DNA of 37,814 nucleotides from Deltaproteobacteria bacterium (lineage in GTDB: Bacteria; Desulfobacterota; Desulfobulbia; Desulfobulbales; Desulfurivibrionaceae): NCBI GenBank assembly GCA_013349295.1, contig DUZW01000029.1, forward strand, positions 1 through 37,814, in the 5' to 3' direction. This document shows positions 15,975 to 23,947 of the stretch, in pieces. How positions within the stretch are numbered: the stretch's first letter is position 1; every line of letters begins with the position of its first letter. The notes below the pieces were generated by a model. That model did no database searches. It saw only the letters and a list, made by a program, of their open reading frames with translations, and was not told the DNA's origin. The position numbers were made by a program, and so were the translations under genes.

Positions 15975-16579
15975 GCGACCATCTCCTTGCGCTGTTTCTC
16001 GAGGATTTCCGGATAGGCCGGATCAATGAAATTTTTCAACAATTGAACCCCCGCCGGGGTCATGATGGATTCGGGGTGAAATTGCACCCCTTCCACCGGC
16101 AAGCTCCGGTGCCTGAGCCCCATGAGCTCGCCCTGATCTGAACGCGCCGTCACCATCAGGCAGGCGGGCAGGTCCGATTCCCGGACCACCAGGGAATGAT
16201 AGCGCATGGCTTCAAAGGGGTTGGGCAAGCCGGTGAACACCCCCAAACCGTCATGGCTGATGGGGCTCGTCTTGCCGTGCATGAGCCGCCCGGCCCGCAC
16301 TGTTTTTCCACCAAAGGCCTCGCCAAGGGACTGATGCCCCAGGCAGACACCCAACACCGGAATCCTGGTACTGAAAAAACGGATCGCCTCAATGGAGATC
16401 CCCGCCTTTTCCGGCGAACATGGCCCAGGAGAAATAAGCAACCGATCGGGCGCAAGCCCGACGATGAAGGCAATATCCACCTCGTCGTTACGGAAGATTT
16501 TTATCTCGGCGCCCAGCCCCCCGAGGGTCTGGACAATATTGTAGGTAAAGGAGTCGTAATTATCGATAATAACGATCAT
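15971..16579 (-). CDS. trpG: Anthranilate synthase component II (glutamine amidotransferase)
   Basis: 202 residues. A class I glutamine amidotransferase with IDNYDSFTYNIVQ at the start, the oxyanion loop ISPGPCSPEKAG, the nucleophile elbow LGVCLGHQ (Cys79) and VQFHPESI (His168, Glu170) completing the triad. It supplies ammonia from glutamine to TrpE. In many bacteria the same protein also serves aminodeoxychorismate synthase (PabA); no pabB is in the window. It lies 35 bp after trpE and overlaps trpD by 4 bp. Confidence 0.95.
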   Translation of the reverse strand: MIVIIDNYDSFTYNIVQTLGGLGAEIKIFRNDEVDIAFIVGLAPDRLLISPGPCSPEKAGISIEAIRFFSTRIPVLGVCLGHQSLGEAFGGKTVRAGRLMHGKTSPISHDGLGVFTGLPNPFEAMRYHSLVVRESDLPACLMVTARSDQGELMGLRHRSLPVEGVQFHPESIMTPAGVQLLKNFIDPAYPEILEKQRKEMVA

Positions 16580-16614
16580 GTTCTTTCTCGCGCTCCGCCG
16601 GGCAAGCCGGTGGA

Positions 16615-18117
16615 CTAGAATTCTTTTTCCGCCAGCTCCACTGCCCGCCGCAGCCCCATGGATTTATTGATGGTTTCCTGATACTCCAAGGCAGGCACCG
16701 AATCGGCGACAATCCCGGCACCGGCTTGCACCCAGAGATCATCTCCCTGCATGACAAAAGTCCGGATGGTGATACAAAAATCCATATTCCCGGAAAAACC
16801 GAAATAACCGACTGAACCGGCATAGGGTCCACGCCGCTCGGGTTCAAGCTCTTCGATGATCTCCATGGCCCGGATCTTCGGAGCGCCGCTCACCGTACCT
16901 GCGGGAAAGCAGGCGCGCAGAACGTCAAACTGATCCTTGCCGGGCTCGAGAGTCCCATGCACCCCGGAAACCAGATGCATGACATGGCTGTAACGCTCGA
17001 CCACCAGCAGATCACGGACCTCCACCGAGCCATAGCGCGCAACCCGCCCCACATCGTTACGACCCAGATCGACAAGCATCAGATGTTCGGCCCGCTCCTT
17101 GGGATCAGCCAACAGCTCCTGCTCAAGAGCCAGGTCCTCTTCAGGGGTTTTTCCGCGCTTTCTGGTCCCGGCAATGGGTCGCAACTCGATGTTATCCTGT
17201 TCAAGACGGACCAAAATCTCCGGAGAAGAACCGATCTGGACCAGATCCCCAAGTTTGAGATAAAAGAGATAGGGGCTGGGATTGATATGACGCAGGGCGC
17301 GGTAAAGCTTGAAGGGCGCCAGCTCTGTTTTGGTCTGAAACCGTTGCGAGAGAACAACCTGAATGATGTCACCGGCCTGAATATATTCCTTGGCCGTCTC
17401 CACCATCTTCTCAAAAGCCGCCTCGCTCATATTGGAGGTGAAGACGTGGGAAGTCGTTTCCTTTTTGCCGGAACCGCCGAGATAATCCGTCGGCATGGGT
17501 GCCTGCAGACGCCCGACGATCTCCTCGATCTCGACCTGCGCTCTCGCGTACAAGGCCGGAATATCCCGCACCCCGGCGGTCTGCACCAGATTGACCACGG
17601 TAAGCAACTGCCGGAGGTTATCGTAGATCAGGACAGTCCGCGGCACCATGAAGGCGCTGTCGGGAAAACGGTCAAGGGGTGGGTTGCGCTCGGGCAACCG
17701 CTCCATGAACCGAACCATGTCGTAACCCAAAAAACCGACAGCCCCGCCAAAAAAACGCGGCAACAGCTCCGGATCGCAGGCCATCTCCGAATTGCAGGCG
17801 TTGAAGGACTTGAGCAGTCTTTGCAGGGCCTGAAGCGGATCGCCCTGCTGCTCCTCCACCGTTCCTTCCCTGGTGATGGTGATCTGGGAGCCGCGACTTG
17901 CAAAGGTGACGATGGGGTCAAACCCGATGAAGGAATAACGCCCCCACTTCTCCCCTCCCTCCAGACTTTCAAAAAGAAAGGCGTGCGACTCCCCGCCCGC
18001 CACCTTGGCAAAAATGGTCAGCGGCGTATCGAGATCGGCTACGATTTCCCGATAGATCGGCACCAGACCGGCATCAACCGCCAGGTGTTCAAACTCCTGC
18101 AAGGAAGGTCGGAACAT
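16615..18117 (-). CDS. trpE: Anthranilate synthase component I
   Basis: 500 residues, typical length. The C-terminal chorismate-binding domain shows IQVVLSQRFQT, LRHINPSPYLFYLKLGD, IAGTRKRGKTPEEDLALE, ERAEHLMLVDLGRNDVGR, PAGTVSGAPKIRAMEIIEE and GFSGNMDFCITIRT. It makes anthranilate from chorismate with TrpG. The start is supported by TGAGGA 8 nt upstream. It is the first gene of trpEGDCF; a terminator hairpin only about 20 nt before the start suggests control by attenuation or at least separation from rpsT. Confidence 0.95.
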   Translation of the reverse strand: MFRPSLQEFEHLAVDAGLVPIYREIVADLDTPLTIFAKVAGGESHAFLFESLEGGEKWGRYSFIGFDPIVTFASRGSQITITREGTVEEQQGDPLQALQRLLKSFNACNSEMACDPELLPRFFGGAVGFLGYDMVRFMERLPERNPPLDRFPDSAFMVPRTVLIYDNLRQLLTVVNLVQTAGVRDIPALYARAQVEIEEIVGRLQAPMPTDYLGGSGKKETTSHVFTSNMSEAAFEKMVETAKEYIQAGDIIQVVLSQRFQTKTELAPFKLYRALRHINPSPYLFYLKLGDLVQIGSSPEILVRLEQDNIELRPIAGTRKRGKTPEEDLALEQELLADPKERAEHLMLVDLGRNDVGRVARYGSVEVRDLLVVERYSHVMHLVSGVHGTLEPGKDQFDVLRACFPAGTVSGAPKIRAMEIIEELEPERRGPYAGSVGYFGFSGNMDFCITIRTFVMQGDDLWVQAGAGIVADSVPALEYQETINKSMGLRRAVELAEKEF

Positions 18118-18135
18118 GATGGGTCCTCAATTCAT

Positions 18136-18173
18136 AAAAAAAAAGCCATGGAACATTGGCGTCCCATGGCTTT
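18136..18173 (-). terminator. Rho-independent terminator just upstream of trpE (rpsT terminator or trp attenuator)
   Basis: 10-bp stem (18142-18151 with 18164-18173, core GCCATGG/CCATGGC) with nine A on the plus strand at 18136-18144, that is, a U-run in the minus transcript. It ends about 20 nt before the trpE ATG, so any trpE mRNA starting farther upstream must pass it. No leader peptide with tandem Trp codons is visible between rpsT and the stem. Confidence 0.75.
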
Positions 18174-18339
18174 ATTGTTTTTCTTGTCACAGCGAAACAC
18201 TCTTCATAATAGACAGGCTTATCCTGCGCACGACGGAAGAGGCACAACCAGCCCGCTCGGAAGGGCCTTACGCAATGCTTTCACCCGCGATGGAGAGAAA
18301 GCCGCGATAGAACTCCAGCCGCTACCGGCTCTCTCGTTA

Positions 18340-18612
18340 TTACGCTGCGCCTAAAAGGGCATTTACCCGTTTGGTCAAACGGGAAACCTTGCGGGAGGCA
18401 TTCTTTTTATGGATGGAACCTTTCACCGCGGTTTTCTCAATAATGGGGATCGCCAATTTCAACGCTTCCTGAGCCTGATCTCCTGATTTCAGATCAATGG
18501 CCTCAAGGACCTTCTTTACAACCCCTTTCATCTTGCTCTTATTGGAGCGATTGCGAAGACGCTGCAACTGGTTCTGACGATTCCTCTTCATGGCGGATTT
18601 ATGATTAGCCAA
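18340..18612 (-). CDS. rpsT: 30S ribosomal protein S20
   Basis: 90 residues, MANHKSAMKRNRQNQLQ..., a very basic helical protein with the typical TAVKGSIHKKNASRKVSRLTKRV end. It binds the 5' domain of 16S rRNA early in 30S assembly. The start codon is TTG, 9 nt after AGGAG. E. coli rpsT also uses UUG, where the weak start is part of autogenous translational control; the same is inferred here. A strong promoter lies at 18745-18773 and the roughly 125-nt GC-rich leader can fold extensively. Confidence 0.95.
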   Translation of the reverse strand: MANHKSAMKRNRQNQLQRLRNRSNKSKMKGVVKKVLEAIDLKSGDQAQEALKLAIPIIEKTAVKGSIHKKNASRKVSRLTKRVNALLGAA

Positions 18613-18744
18613 TTCTCAACTCCTGTTAACTGTAATATTGATTGATTCAAGACACTCTGCCCGCGCCGTTTCACGGCCGGCAAGTTTTCCACACGGTCGC
18701 CGCTTGCCGACAACACCGGCAGAAAGATGCTGGAAAATTTTATG

Positions 18745-18773
18745 AAGATAAATCAATCACCCAGCCTTGTCAA
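18745..18773 (-). promoter_or_regulatory. Sigma-70 promoter of rpsT
   Basis: On the minus strand, TTGACA (18773-18768), 17-bp spacer, TATCTT (18750-18745). It gives a leader of about 125 nt before the UUG start, containing complementary CTTGCCGGC/GCCGGC-type segments. Confidence 0.65.
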
Positions 18774-18822
18774 GCAACAAATAGCTTTTCAATTCCATTC
18801 TCTTTTTCATAAAAAAAGTGGC

Positions 18823-18851
18823 TTGACATTCCCTCCTTCCTTCTCTTAAAT
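18823..18851 (+). promoter_or_regulatory. Sigma-70 promoter for the leader RNA ahead of the rhodanese operon
   Basis: TTGACA (18823-18828), 17-bp spacer, TTAAAT (18846-18851); transcription would start near 18858. It diverges from the rpsT promoter, about 50 bp away. Confidence 0.6.
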
Positions 18852-18857
18852 AAAAAA

Positions 18858-18993
18858 ACTACCACACTGTGGGAGGTAGTATTTGTCGAAAAAATTATCT
18901 ACAAGATTGCTAGGAACTACAGATACAGTTTCGCGCTGACCCACGACTGATTTAGCATCAAAAAAGGATTCATTTGTGAATCCTTTTTTTTAC
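18858..18993 (+). ncRNA. Candidate leader RNA (riboswitch or attenuator) or small RNA of unknown class
   Basis: The 130-nt predicted transcript runs from the promoter to a strong terminator and contains no start codon with a ribosome site. Its 5' end forms a hairpin ACTACC/GGTAGT (18858-18880). GTGGG (18869-18873) can also pair with CCCAC (18940-18944), closing a long-range helix or pseudoknot. I see no promoter between the terminator and the rhodanese gene. Expression of that operon would then require read-through, which favours a cis-acting regulatory leader. I do not recognise the consensus of a known riboswitch class. Confidence 0.45.
18964..18991 (+). terminator. Rho-independent terminator ahead of the rhodanese gene
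   Basis: 9-bp stem AAGGATTCA (18964-18972) with TGAATCCTT (18977-18985), loop TTTG, then eight or more T. The A-run on the left makes it potentially bidirectional. Confidence 0.85.
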
Positions 18994-19035
18994 GTGAACA
19001 CATGCTCTCTTCATCACCAAACGGAGGAACACACC

Positions 19036-19770
19036 ATGCGACACCGCCATTCCCTTACAACAGCATTTCTCTGCACCCTGCTCTCTCTGTTTTCCCTCTT
19101 TGCCGCGCCGGTAATAGCTGCGGATATCCCCACCATTTCCACCGAGGAACTCAAGAAAAAGCTGGACGCCAAGGAAACCCTGGTGCTTGCAGACGCATTA
19201 AGCCCCATTGAGCACAAAGAAAAAGCCATTCAGGGCTCGGTCAATATTCCGGAAGGCAAGGTGAAGGGCAACCCGAATCTCCCTGCCGACAAAAAAACCC
19301 TGCTGATCTTCTACTGCCTCGGACCCAAGTGCGGCAAGAGCAAGATGGCAGCCAAGACTGCACAGGGTCTTGGTTACACCAATATCATGGTCTATGATGA
19401 AGGCCTGCCGGCCTGGATACAGAGCGGCAATCCCGTGACCAAGACAACCTCCTATCCGAACATCGAGCTCGCACGCCTCACACCGCAGCAGCTCAACGAC
19501 ACGCTCAAGTCCGTCACCATTCTGGACATCCGAGATGCCAAACACAAGGAAAGCGGTCGGATGGCCGGCGCCATCGAGATTGAAATGGACGATCTCGAAG
19601 AGAAGTACGCCACCATTCCCAAGGATAAAAAAGTGGTGGTGATTGATCATGCAGCCAAGCAGGTGTTGGTCGCGGCCAAGTACCTCAGCATGAATGGATA
19701 CAAGAATCTTGCCGCCCTTGACGGCGGGATGATGGCTTGGATCGCCGCCGGGTTGCCAGTCAACAAATAA
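19036..19770 (+). CDS. Exported tandem rhodanese-domain protein
   Basis: 244 residues from the ATG at 19036, 8 nt after GGAGG. A signal peptide (about 1-29, ending APVIAA) sends it to the periplasm. Rhodanese domain 1 (about 33-135) keeps an active-site loop FYCLGPKCGKS with Cys94 and Cys99. Domain 2 (about 145-243) keeps the fold (VTILDIRDAKH, AALDGGMMAWIAAGLPV) but has VVIDHAAKQ where the catalytic Cys should be, so it is probably inactive as a sulfurtransferase. Possible roles are periplasmic persulfide transfer or sulfide handling; the substrate is unknown. It is followed 12 bp later by a chemoreceptor gene and preceded by the leader RNA. Confidence 0.85.
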   Translation: MRHRHSLTTAFLCTLLSLFSLFAAPVIAADIPTISTEELKKKLDAKETLVLADALSPIEHKEKAIQGSVNIPEGKVKGNPNLPADKKTLLIFYCLGPKCGKSKMAAKTAQGLGYTNIMVYDEGLPAWIQSGNPVTKTTSYPNIELARLTPQQLNDTLKSVTILDIRDAKHKESGRMAGAIEIEMDDLEEKYATIPKDKKVVVIDHAAKQVLVAAKYLSMNGYKNLAALDGGMMAWIAAGLPVNK

Positions 19771-19782
19771 GGCCCAATTATA

Positions 19783-21255
19783 ATGAAACCGATGATTCCC
19801 CAAAGAATCGGCAACAAACTGCGACTCTATTTCGCATTCTTGCTGCTTGGCACCCTGGCCGCAGGCATCATTGCCACCGCGCTGCTCTCTTTGCAATCCC
19901 TGGCCCAAGACGTGGCAGAGATTGCAAGGAAAGAATATCCGATCACCAAAATGGCCATTGAGATGCAGGGGCTCATGGGTCAGGTTATCGAGAAGCTCAA
20001 CACAGCCAAGGCAGCGGCAAGCACCCAGCGGCTCAAGGAGATTGAGCCGCTGGACACGCGATTACGCGCGCTGCTCAAATCCCTGCAAGAACTCCACGAG
20101 GCCAACCAGGACGCCGCCAACGTCGCCTTGGTGCAAAAACTGCTGACCACCTATACTGAGGCCAATGATGTCGGCACCAAGATGGTGCGCGCCGCCATTG
20201 ACCAGGAATTCGCCCTCGAAGGCGAACTGATGCCGAAATTCAAGACTCACACCACCTTCATCTTTTCCACCCTGGATCGACTGGTAACGGAAAGCGCGGC
20301 GGCACACAACCAGAATACCCTGCATATTCTCTCCATCAGCTCCATGATGACCAAGGCACTGTTGATTGCCTTTCTTTTGTTTACCGGCGTGGGCGTCGTC
20401 ACCTTCCTCCTGGTGTCGAATATGTCCAAAAAAATGGCTGCAATGGCTGAGAACTCCTCAGAGGCGGTCGGAGCCCTGCTAGCCTCCATGAGATATATTG
20501 CCGACATGTCCACCCAACTCAGCAGCGAAACATCCGAATCGGCTGCTCACCTTGAGCAAATCGACTTCTCCACCAAGAACATTGCCGCCCAAGCCGGGGA
20601 AAATCTGCAACTCGCCAATTCCGCAGGAAAATCGACCCAACAAGTATTGACCACCGCCAACCAGTCAGAAGAGGTAATCCGCGAGGTGGTGGAAGCCATG
20701 TCCGGCATGGCCGAGGCTGATCGGGAAATATCCTCGCTGGTCAGGGTGATCGAAGATATTGCCTTCCAAACCAATCTCCTCGCTCTTAATGCCGCCGTCG
20801 AGGCAGCGCGAGCAGGCGAGACTGGTGCCGGTTTTGCGGTGGTGGCGGAAGAAGTCCGCCGCCTGGCAACCAGAGCCTCGGAAGCCTCTCAAAAGGCGGC
20901 CGAGGTCATCGGCCGCCTCGACAAAAAGATTCACGAAGGCGAGACTGTTATTTCCACACTGGAAACTACCTTCCCCGAGGTAAGCAAAGCAACACTCAAC
21001 GTTGTCCAGCTGATGGGGAAGATTACGGAAAACTCAAAAAACCAGGCAGACAATCAGAACAAGGTCAACCAAACCATCTCCGCCGTTGATTCGTCGGTGC
21101 AGTCGCTTGCCGCTATGTCGGAGGAGAGTGCCGCGACAGTCCAAGAGGTCTCCGAACAGGTGCGGAGACTGAACACGCTGATTGATGAACTCATGATCTT
21201 CTGGGAAGGCCGTGCGGGACATTACGACCACAGCATCGCCGCGCTCCCCCAATAA
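19783..21255 (+). CDS. Methyl-accepting chemotaxis protein
   Basis: 490 residues. Membrane segments at about 15-37 and 190-213 enclose a periplasmic helical sensor domain of about 150 residues, probably a four-helix bundle. No standard HAMP is obvious after the second segment. The cytoplasmic part is a long coiled coil with the invariant hairpin tip [20 protein letters not shown] and GFAVVAEEVRRLATRA, which binds CheW and CheA. It lies 12 bp after the rhodanese gene, so the receptor may sense a product or partner of that protein; this is inference. The 3' end overlaps the MauE-like gene by 44 bp. Confidence 0.9.
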   Translation: MKPMIPQRIGNKLRLYFAFLLLGTLAAGIIATALLSLQSLAQDVAEIARKEYPITKMAIEMQGLMGQVIEKLNTAKAAASTQRLKEIEPLDTRLRALLKSLQELHEANQDAANVALVQKLLTTYTEANDVGTKMVRAAIDQEFALEGELMPKFKTHTTFIFSTLDRLVTESAAAHNQNTLHILSISSMMTKALLIAFLLFTGVGVVTFLLVSNMSKKMAAMAENSSEAVGALLASMRYIADMSTQLSSETSESAAHLEQIDFSTKNIAAQAGENLQLANSAGKSTQQVLTTANQSEEVIREVVEAMSGMAEADREISSLVRVIEDIAFQTNLLALNAAVEAARAGETGAGFAVVAEEVRRLATRASEASQKAAEVIGRLDKKIHEGETVISTLETTFPEVSKATLNVVQLMGKITENSKNQADNQNKVNQTISAVDSSVQSLAAMSEESAATVQEVSEQVRRLNTLIDELMIFWEGRAGHYDHSIAALPQ

Positions 21256-21730
21256 ACAAGCAGGTCCTGCGGCGGCTACCCCGCTGGACCTGCTTGTACT
21301 GGTCGACTATCATTTAGCCGCCATCCTGCTTCTAATTGCCGCGGTTCTCAAGCTCAGCAAACCAGGAGTGGGAGAATTACTGGAGGCTTTGCACGAGCAG
21401 GAGATTCTCAGCCTTGAGATGACCATCCTTCTGGTCCGCTGGCTTCCATGGTTGGAGATTATTCTGGGCCTCTGGGCAGTAAGCGGTATTCATCTTGAAA
21501 TATCCGCCGTATTCATGGGTGTGCTTTATCTCATTTTCACCGCCGCCATACTGGCGGCCTCCGGCGGCCATCTTTTGCTCCCCCTTGACTGCGGCTGCTT
21601 CGGCAAATCAGAGAGTTGGCCGGTCCTCTTGCTTGTTCTCCGCAATACTGCTCTTGCCCTGCCGCTTTTCTTTACAGGAAAACGCCACAGGCAGTGGGCC
21701 CTTTGCCGCCGATTCCATTTCTCTCACTGA
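21212..21730 (+). CDS. MauE/DoxX-like redox-associated membrane protein
   Basis: 172 residues if the GTG at 21212 is used, with GGGAAGG just upstream. Four membrane helices follow a short N-terminus: about 31-48, 72-90, 95-118 and 133-153. Between helices 3 and 4 lies PLDCGCFGKSE, the vicinal cysteine motif typical of MauE-like proteins, which often act in thiol-disulfide or quinone-linked redox reactions. The N-terminal 15 codons overlap the chemoreceptor gene in another frame; no ATG is available, so the true start may be later. Together with the periplasmic rhodanese it suggests a sulfur or thiol redox operon. Confidence 0.6.
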   Translation: MRDITTTASPRSPNKQAGPAAATPLDLLVLVDYHLAAILLLIAAVLKLSKPGVGELLEALHEQEILSLEMTILLVRWLPWLEIILGLWAVSGIHLEISAVFMGVLYLIFTAAILAASGGHLLLPLDCGCFGKSESWPVLLLVLRNTALALPLFFTGKRHRQWALCRRFHFSH

Positions 21731-22066
21731 CCCATCCCCCGAATCTCCTTTCGCTACTCTGCCCGCCTCATTTTCCAGCTGAACTTGAGGCTAAACAGCA
21801 CCGGCGCAGATCAATTCCCCACTGGGGCAACGACTGGAGAGACCTGCCCAGAACATTTTTCGAGATTCGCGAGGATTTTTTCGCAAAACCACTCCGTCAT
21901 TCTTACTGCACCACAACCGATCCCCCCATTTTTTTTAAAACAATTCAATCATGCCCCTTGCCTGCCGCCCTGCTTTTCGTTTACCTTAAAAAAACGACTG
22001 ATATCAGCCGACAGATATCTTCAACACTTCCATCCCAGATTTTTTATTTACGGAAACCGGACACCG
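21731..22066. other. 336-bp gap upstream of cdaA
   Basis: The cdaA frame stays open for 94 codons upstream of the chosen start, but its composition (Pro, His, Phe, Cys rich) is unlike a real N-terminus. A 10-bp palindrome CTGATATCAG (21998-22007) followed by CAGATATCT is the only motif noticed. No convincing promoter or terminator is seen. Confidence 0.5.
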
Positions 22067-22858
22067 ATGCTGGACTTCGCACAGTCACTCCGCTGGCAAG
22101 ACATATTCGATATCATGATCGTCTCATTCATCATCTATCGTATCATGCTTCTTATCCGGGGTACCCGCGCCGTCCAGATGCTGGCCGGCATCGTTGTCCT
22201 CATCCTGCTCTATTTTACGGCACGAGAACTCGAATTCCTGACCCTGTACTGGCTGTTGGGAACTTTTTTAAGCTCGATCTTCCTGATTATCATCATCATC
22301 TTCCAACGGGATATCCGGCGAGCCCTCGCCCAAGTCGGACAAACCACTTTTTCCAAACCCCAGGAAGACACGGTTCGCATTCTGCTTGAGGTTGTCATGG
22401 CGGCCCAGCAAATGGCCCAGCGAAAGATCGGCGGCCTTATCGTTATCGAACGGGAAACAGGGCTCAACGAATTCATCGAGTCCGCCCACAGCCTTGATGC
22501 AATCGTCAGCAGGCAGCTTCTGGTCACCATTTTCCAAACCACCGCCCCGCTCCATGACGGAGCAGTCATCATCCATAACGGCCGAATCCAGTCGGCCGGA
22601 GCCCTGCTCCCCCTCACCCGAAACCCCTATATCAGCAAACAGCTTGGCACCCGCCATCGCGCGGCCATCGGGCTTTCCGAGGAAACAGACGCTGTAATCA
22701 TAGTAATCTCGGAAGAAACCCAAAGGATATCCATTGTCCAGCACGGCGCCATGACCTCCGACCTCGACGAAAACGCCCTGAGAAGCCGACTTGACGCAAT
22801 CTTTGTTCCCAAGGAAAATACGACTCCCCTGTTATGGAAAAACTGGTTAAACAAATAA
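22067..22858 (+). CDS. cdaA: Membrane diadenylate cyclase
   Basis: 263 residues from the ATG at 22067. Three N-terminal membrane helices (about 12-30, 36-50, 60-79) precede a DAC domain with both catalytic signatures: LHDGAVII (DGA at 164-166) and GTRHRAAIG (RHR at 196-198). It joins two ATP molecules into c-di-AMP. The start was chosen because MLDFAQSLRWQDIFDIMIV matches the usual CdaA N-terminus; the ribosome site is weak. The gene overlaps cdaR by 25 bp and glmM follows, the conserved CdaA-CdaR-GlmM arrangement in which CdaR and GlmM modulate the cyclase. Confidence 0.93.
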   Translation: MLDFAQSLRWQDIFDIMIVSFIIYRIMLLIRGTRAVQMLAGIVVLILLYFTARELEFLTLYWLLGTFLSSIFLIIIIIFQRDIRRALAQVGQTTFSKPQEDTVRILLEVVMAAQQMAQRKIGGLIVIERETGLNEFIESAHSLDAIVSRQLLVTIFQTTAPLHDGAVIIHNGRIQSAGALLPLTRNPYISKQLGTRHRAAIGLSEETDAVIIVISEETQRISIVQHGAMTSDLDENALRSRLDAIFVPKENTTPLLWKNWLNK

Positions 22859-23802
22859 TCCGGCGAACGCCCACCCCAAACTTCCTCAACTGGCCGAACA
22901 ACTGGGTGTTGAAGCTTATCTCCCTGATCTTCGCCGTCCTCCTCTGGTATTTCGTGGTGGGCGAGGACAAGATCGACACCACGGTCTTCATTCCGGTGGA
23001 GATTGTCAATCTACCAAGGGAACTGGTCATCTCCAACCAGTTCAAAAAACAACTGGAGGCCACGGTCAGCGGCCCCCGCGGCCTGATCAACAGTATCAAC
23101 CGTCAACGGATCACGAGAACCATCAATCTTGCCAAGGCCACCCCGGGCACCATTGTCATTCGCAACGAACCCGAAACGATCCAGTTTCCGAGGGGCATCA
23201 CCATTTCCCGCATTCAGCCGACCCACATCAGCCTGCTCATCGACGAACTGGTCGAAAAAGAACTACCGGTCCAGGCCCGAACAACAGGAACCCCGGCCAA
23301 CGGCTACGAACTGGGGGGAATAGTCTTCGAACCCCAGTCCATCAAGATTTCCGGCCCCAAGGCTGTTGTCGGACGCGAAAAACTCCTGGCGGCAAAAAAC
23401 ATCGACATCAGCGGCCTGAAAGAATCGACAACCATCCAGATTCCCTTGGAACTACGTCCGGCGATTCTCGACCTCATGGGTGAAACCGTGGTCACCGCCA
23501 ATGTCATGATCCGTGAAAAAACAATAGAAAAAACCATCACGGATATTCCCGTCAACCTCTCCGGCACCGCGCCTTCCAGAAAGATAACCCTCGAGCCGGA
23601 CACGATCAGCATCCGCGCCATGCTGCCTCAGAGCAGCAAAGGAAACCAGTCCGGGCTTATCGAGGCCAGCGTCTTAACAGACGGGCTGCCGGCCGGTCTC
23701 CACAAACTTCCGGTAAAAATCACGGCGCCGGAACAGATAAAAATCATCGAAATATTACCAGCCACCGTCACCGTAAGGATCGGCAGGGGCCCTGACAAAT
23801 GA
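22834..23802 (+). CDS. cdaR: YbbR-domain regulator of the diadenylate cyclase
   Basis: 322 residues. One N-terminal membrane anchor (about 23-42, NWVLKLISLIFAVLLWYFVV) is followed by tandem YbbR-like domains in the periplasm: LRDL-like strands DTTVFIPVEIVNLPREL, KELPVQARTTGTPANGYEL, and a third repeat ending ITAPEQIKIIEILPATVTVRI. CdaR binds CdaA in the membrane and tunes c-di-AMP synthesis. It starts inside the end of cdaA (25-bp overlap), so translation is likely coupled. Confidence 0.88.
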   Translation: MEKLVKQIIRRTPTPNFLNWPNNWVLKLISLIFAVLLWYFVVGEDKIDTTVFIPVEIVNLPRELVISNQFKKQLEATVSGPRGLINSINRQRITRTINLAKATPGTIVIRNEPETIQFPRGITISRIQPTHISLLIDELVEKELPVQARTTGTPANGYELGGIVFEPQSIKISGPKAVVGREKLLAAKNIDISGLKESTTIQIPLELRPAILDLMGETVVTANVMIREKTIEKTITDIPVNLSGTAPSRKITLEPDTISIRAMLPQSSKGNQSGLIEASVLTDGLPAGLHKLPVKITAPEQIKIIEILPATVTVRIGRGPDK

Positions 23803-23947
23803 TCCAAGTCACCAGTCTGCCTTTTCTACTCGGCAACAGACCGAGACAGGGTACGTCCATGCAAATGTATTGCATTAATTATTTAATCGATGTGATGCTG
23901 CCGGATTATCACCTCTGTTCTGTTTTTCCACCCACAAGGAAGAGATC

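Noticed and set aside
18181..18339. Trp leader peptide upstream of trpE
   Set aside because: Short frames on the minus strand contain no tandem Trp codons.
21785..22066. N-terminal extension of cdaA by 94 codons
   Set aside because: Open by chance; composition unlike CdaA, which normally begins close to the first membrane helix at MLDFAQ.
22259..22265. GGAACTT inside cdaA as a sigma-E promoter
   Set aside because: No GTC -10 at 15-16 bp spacing, and it lies within coding sequence.
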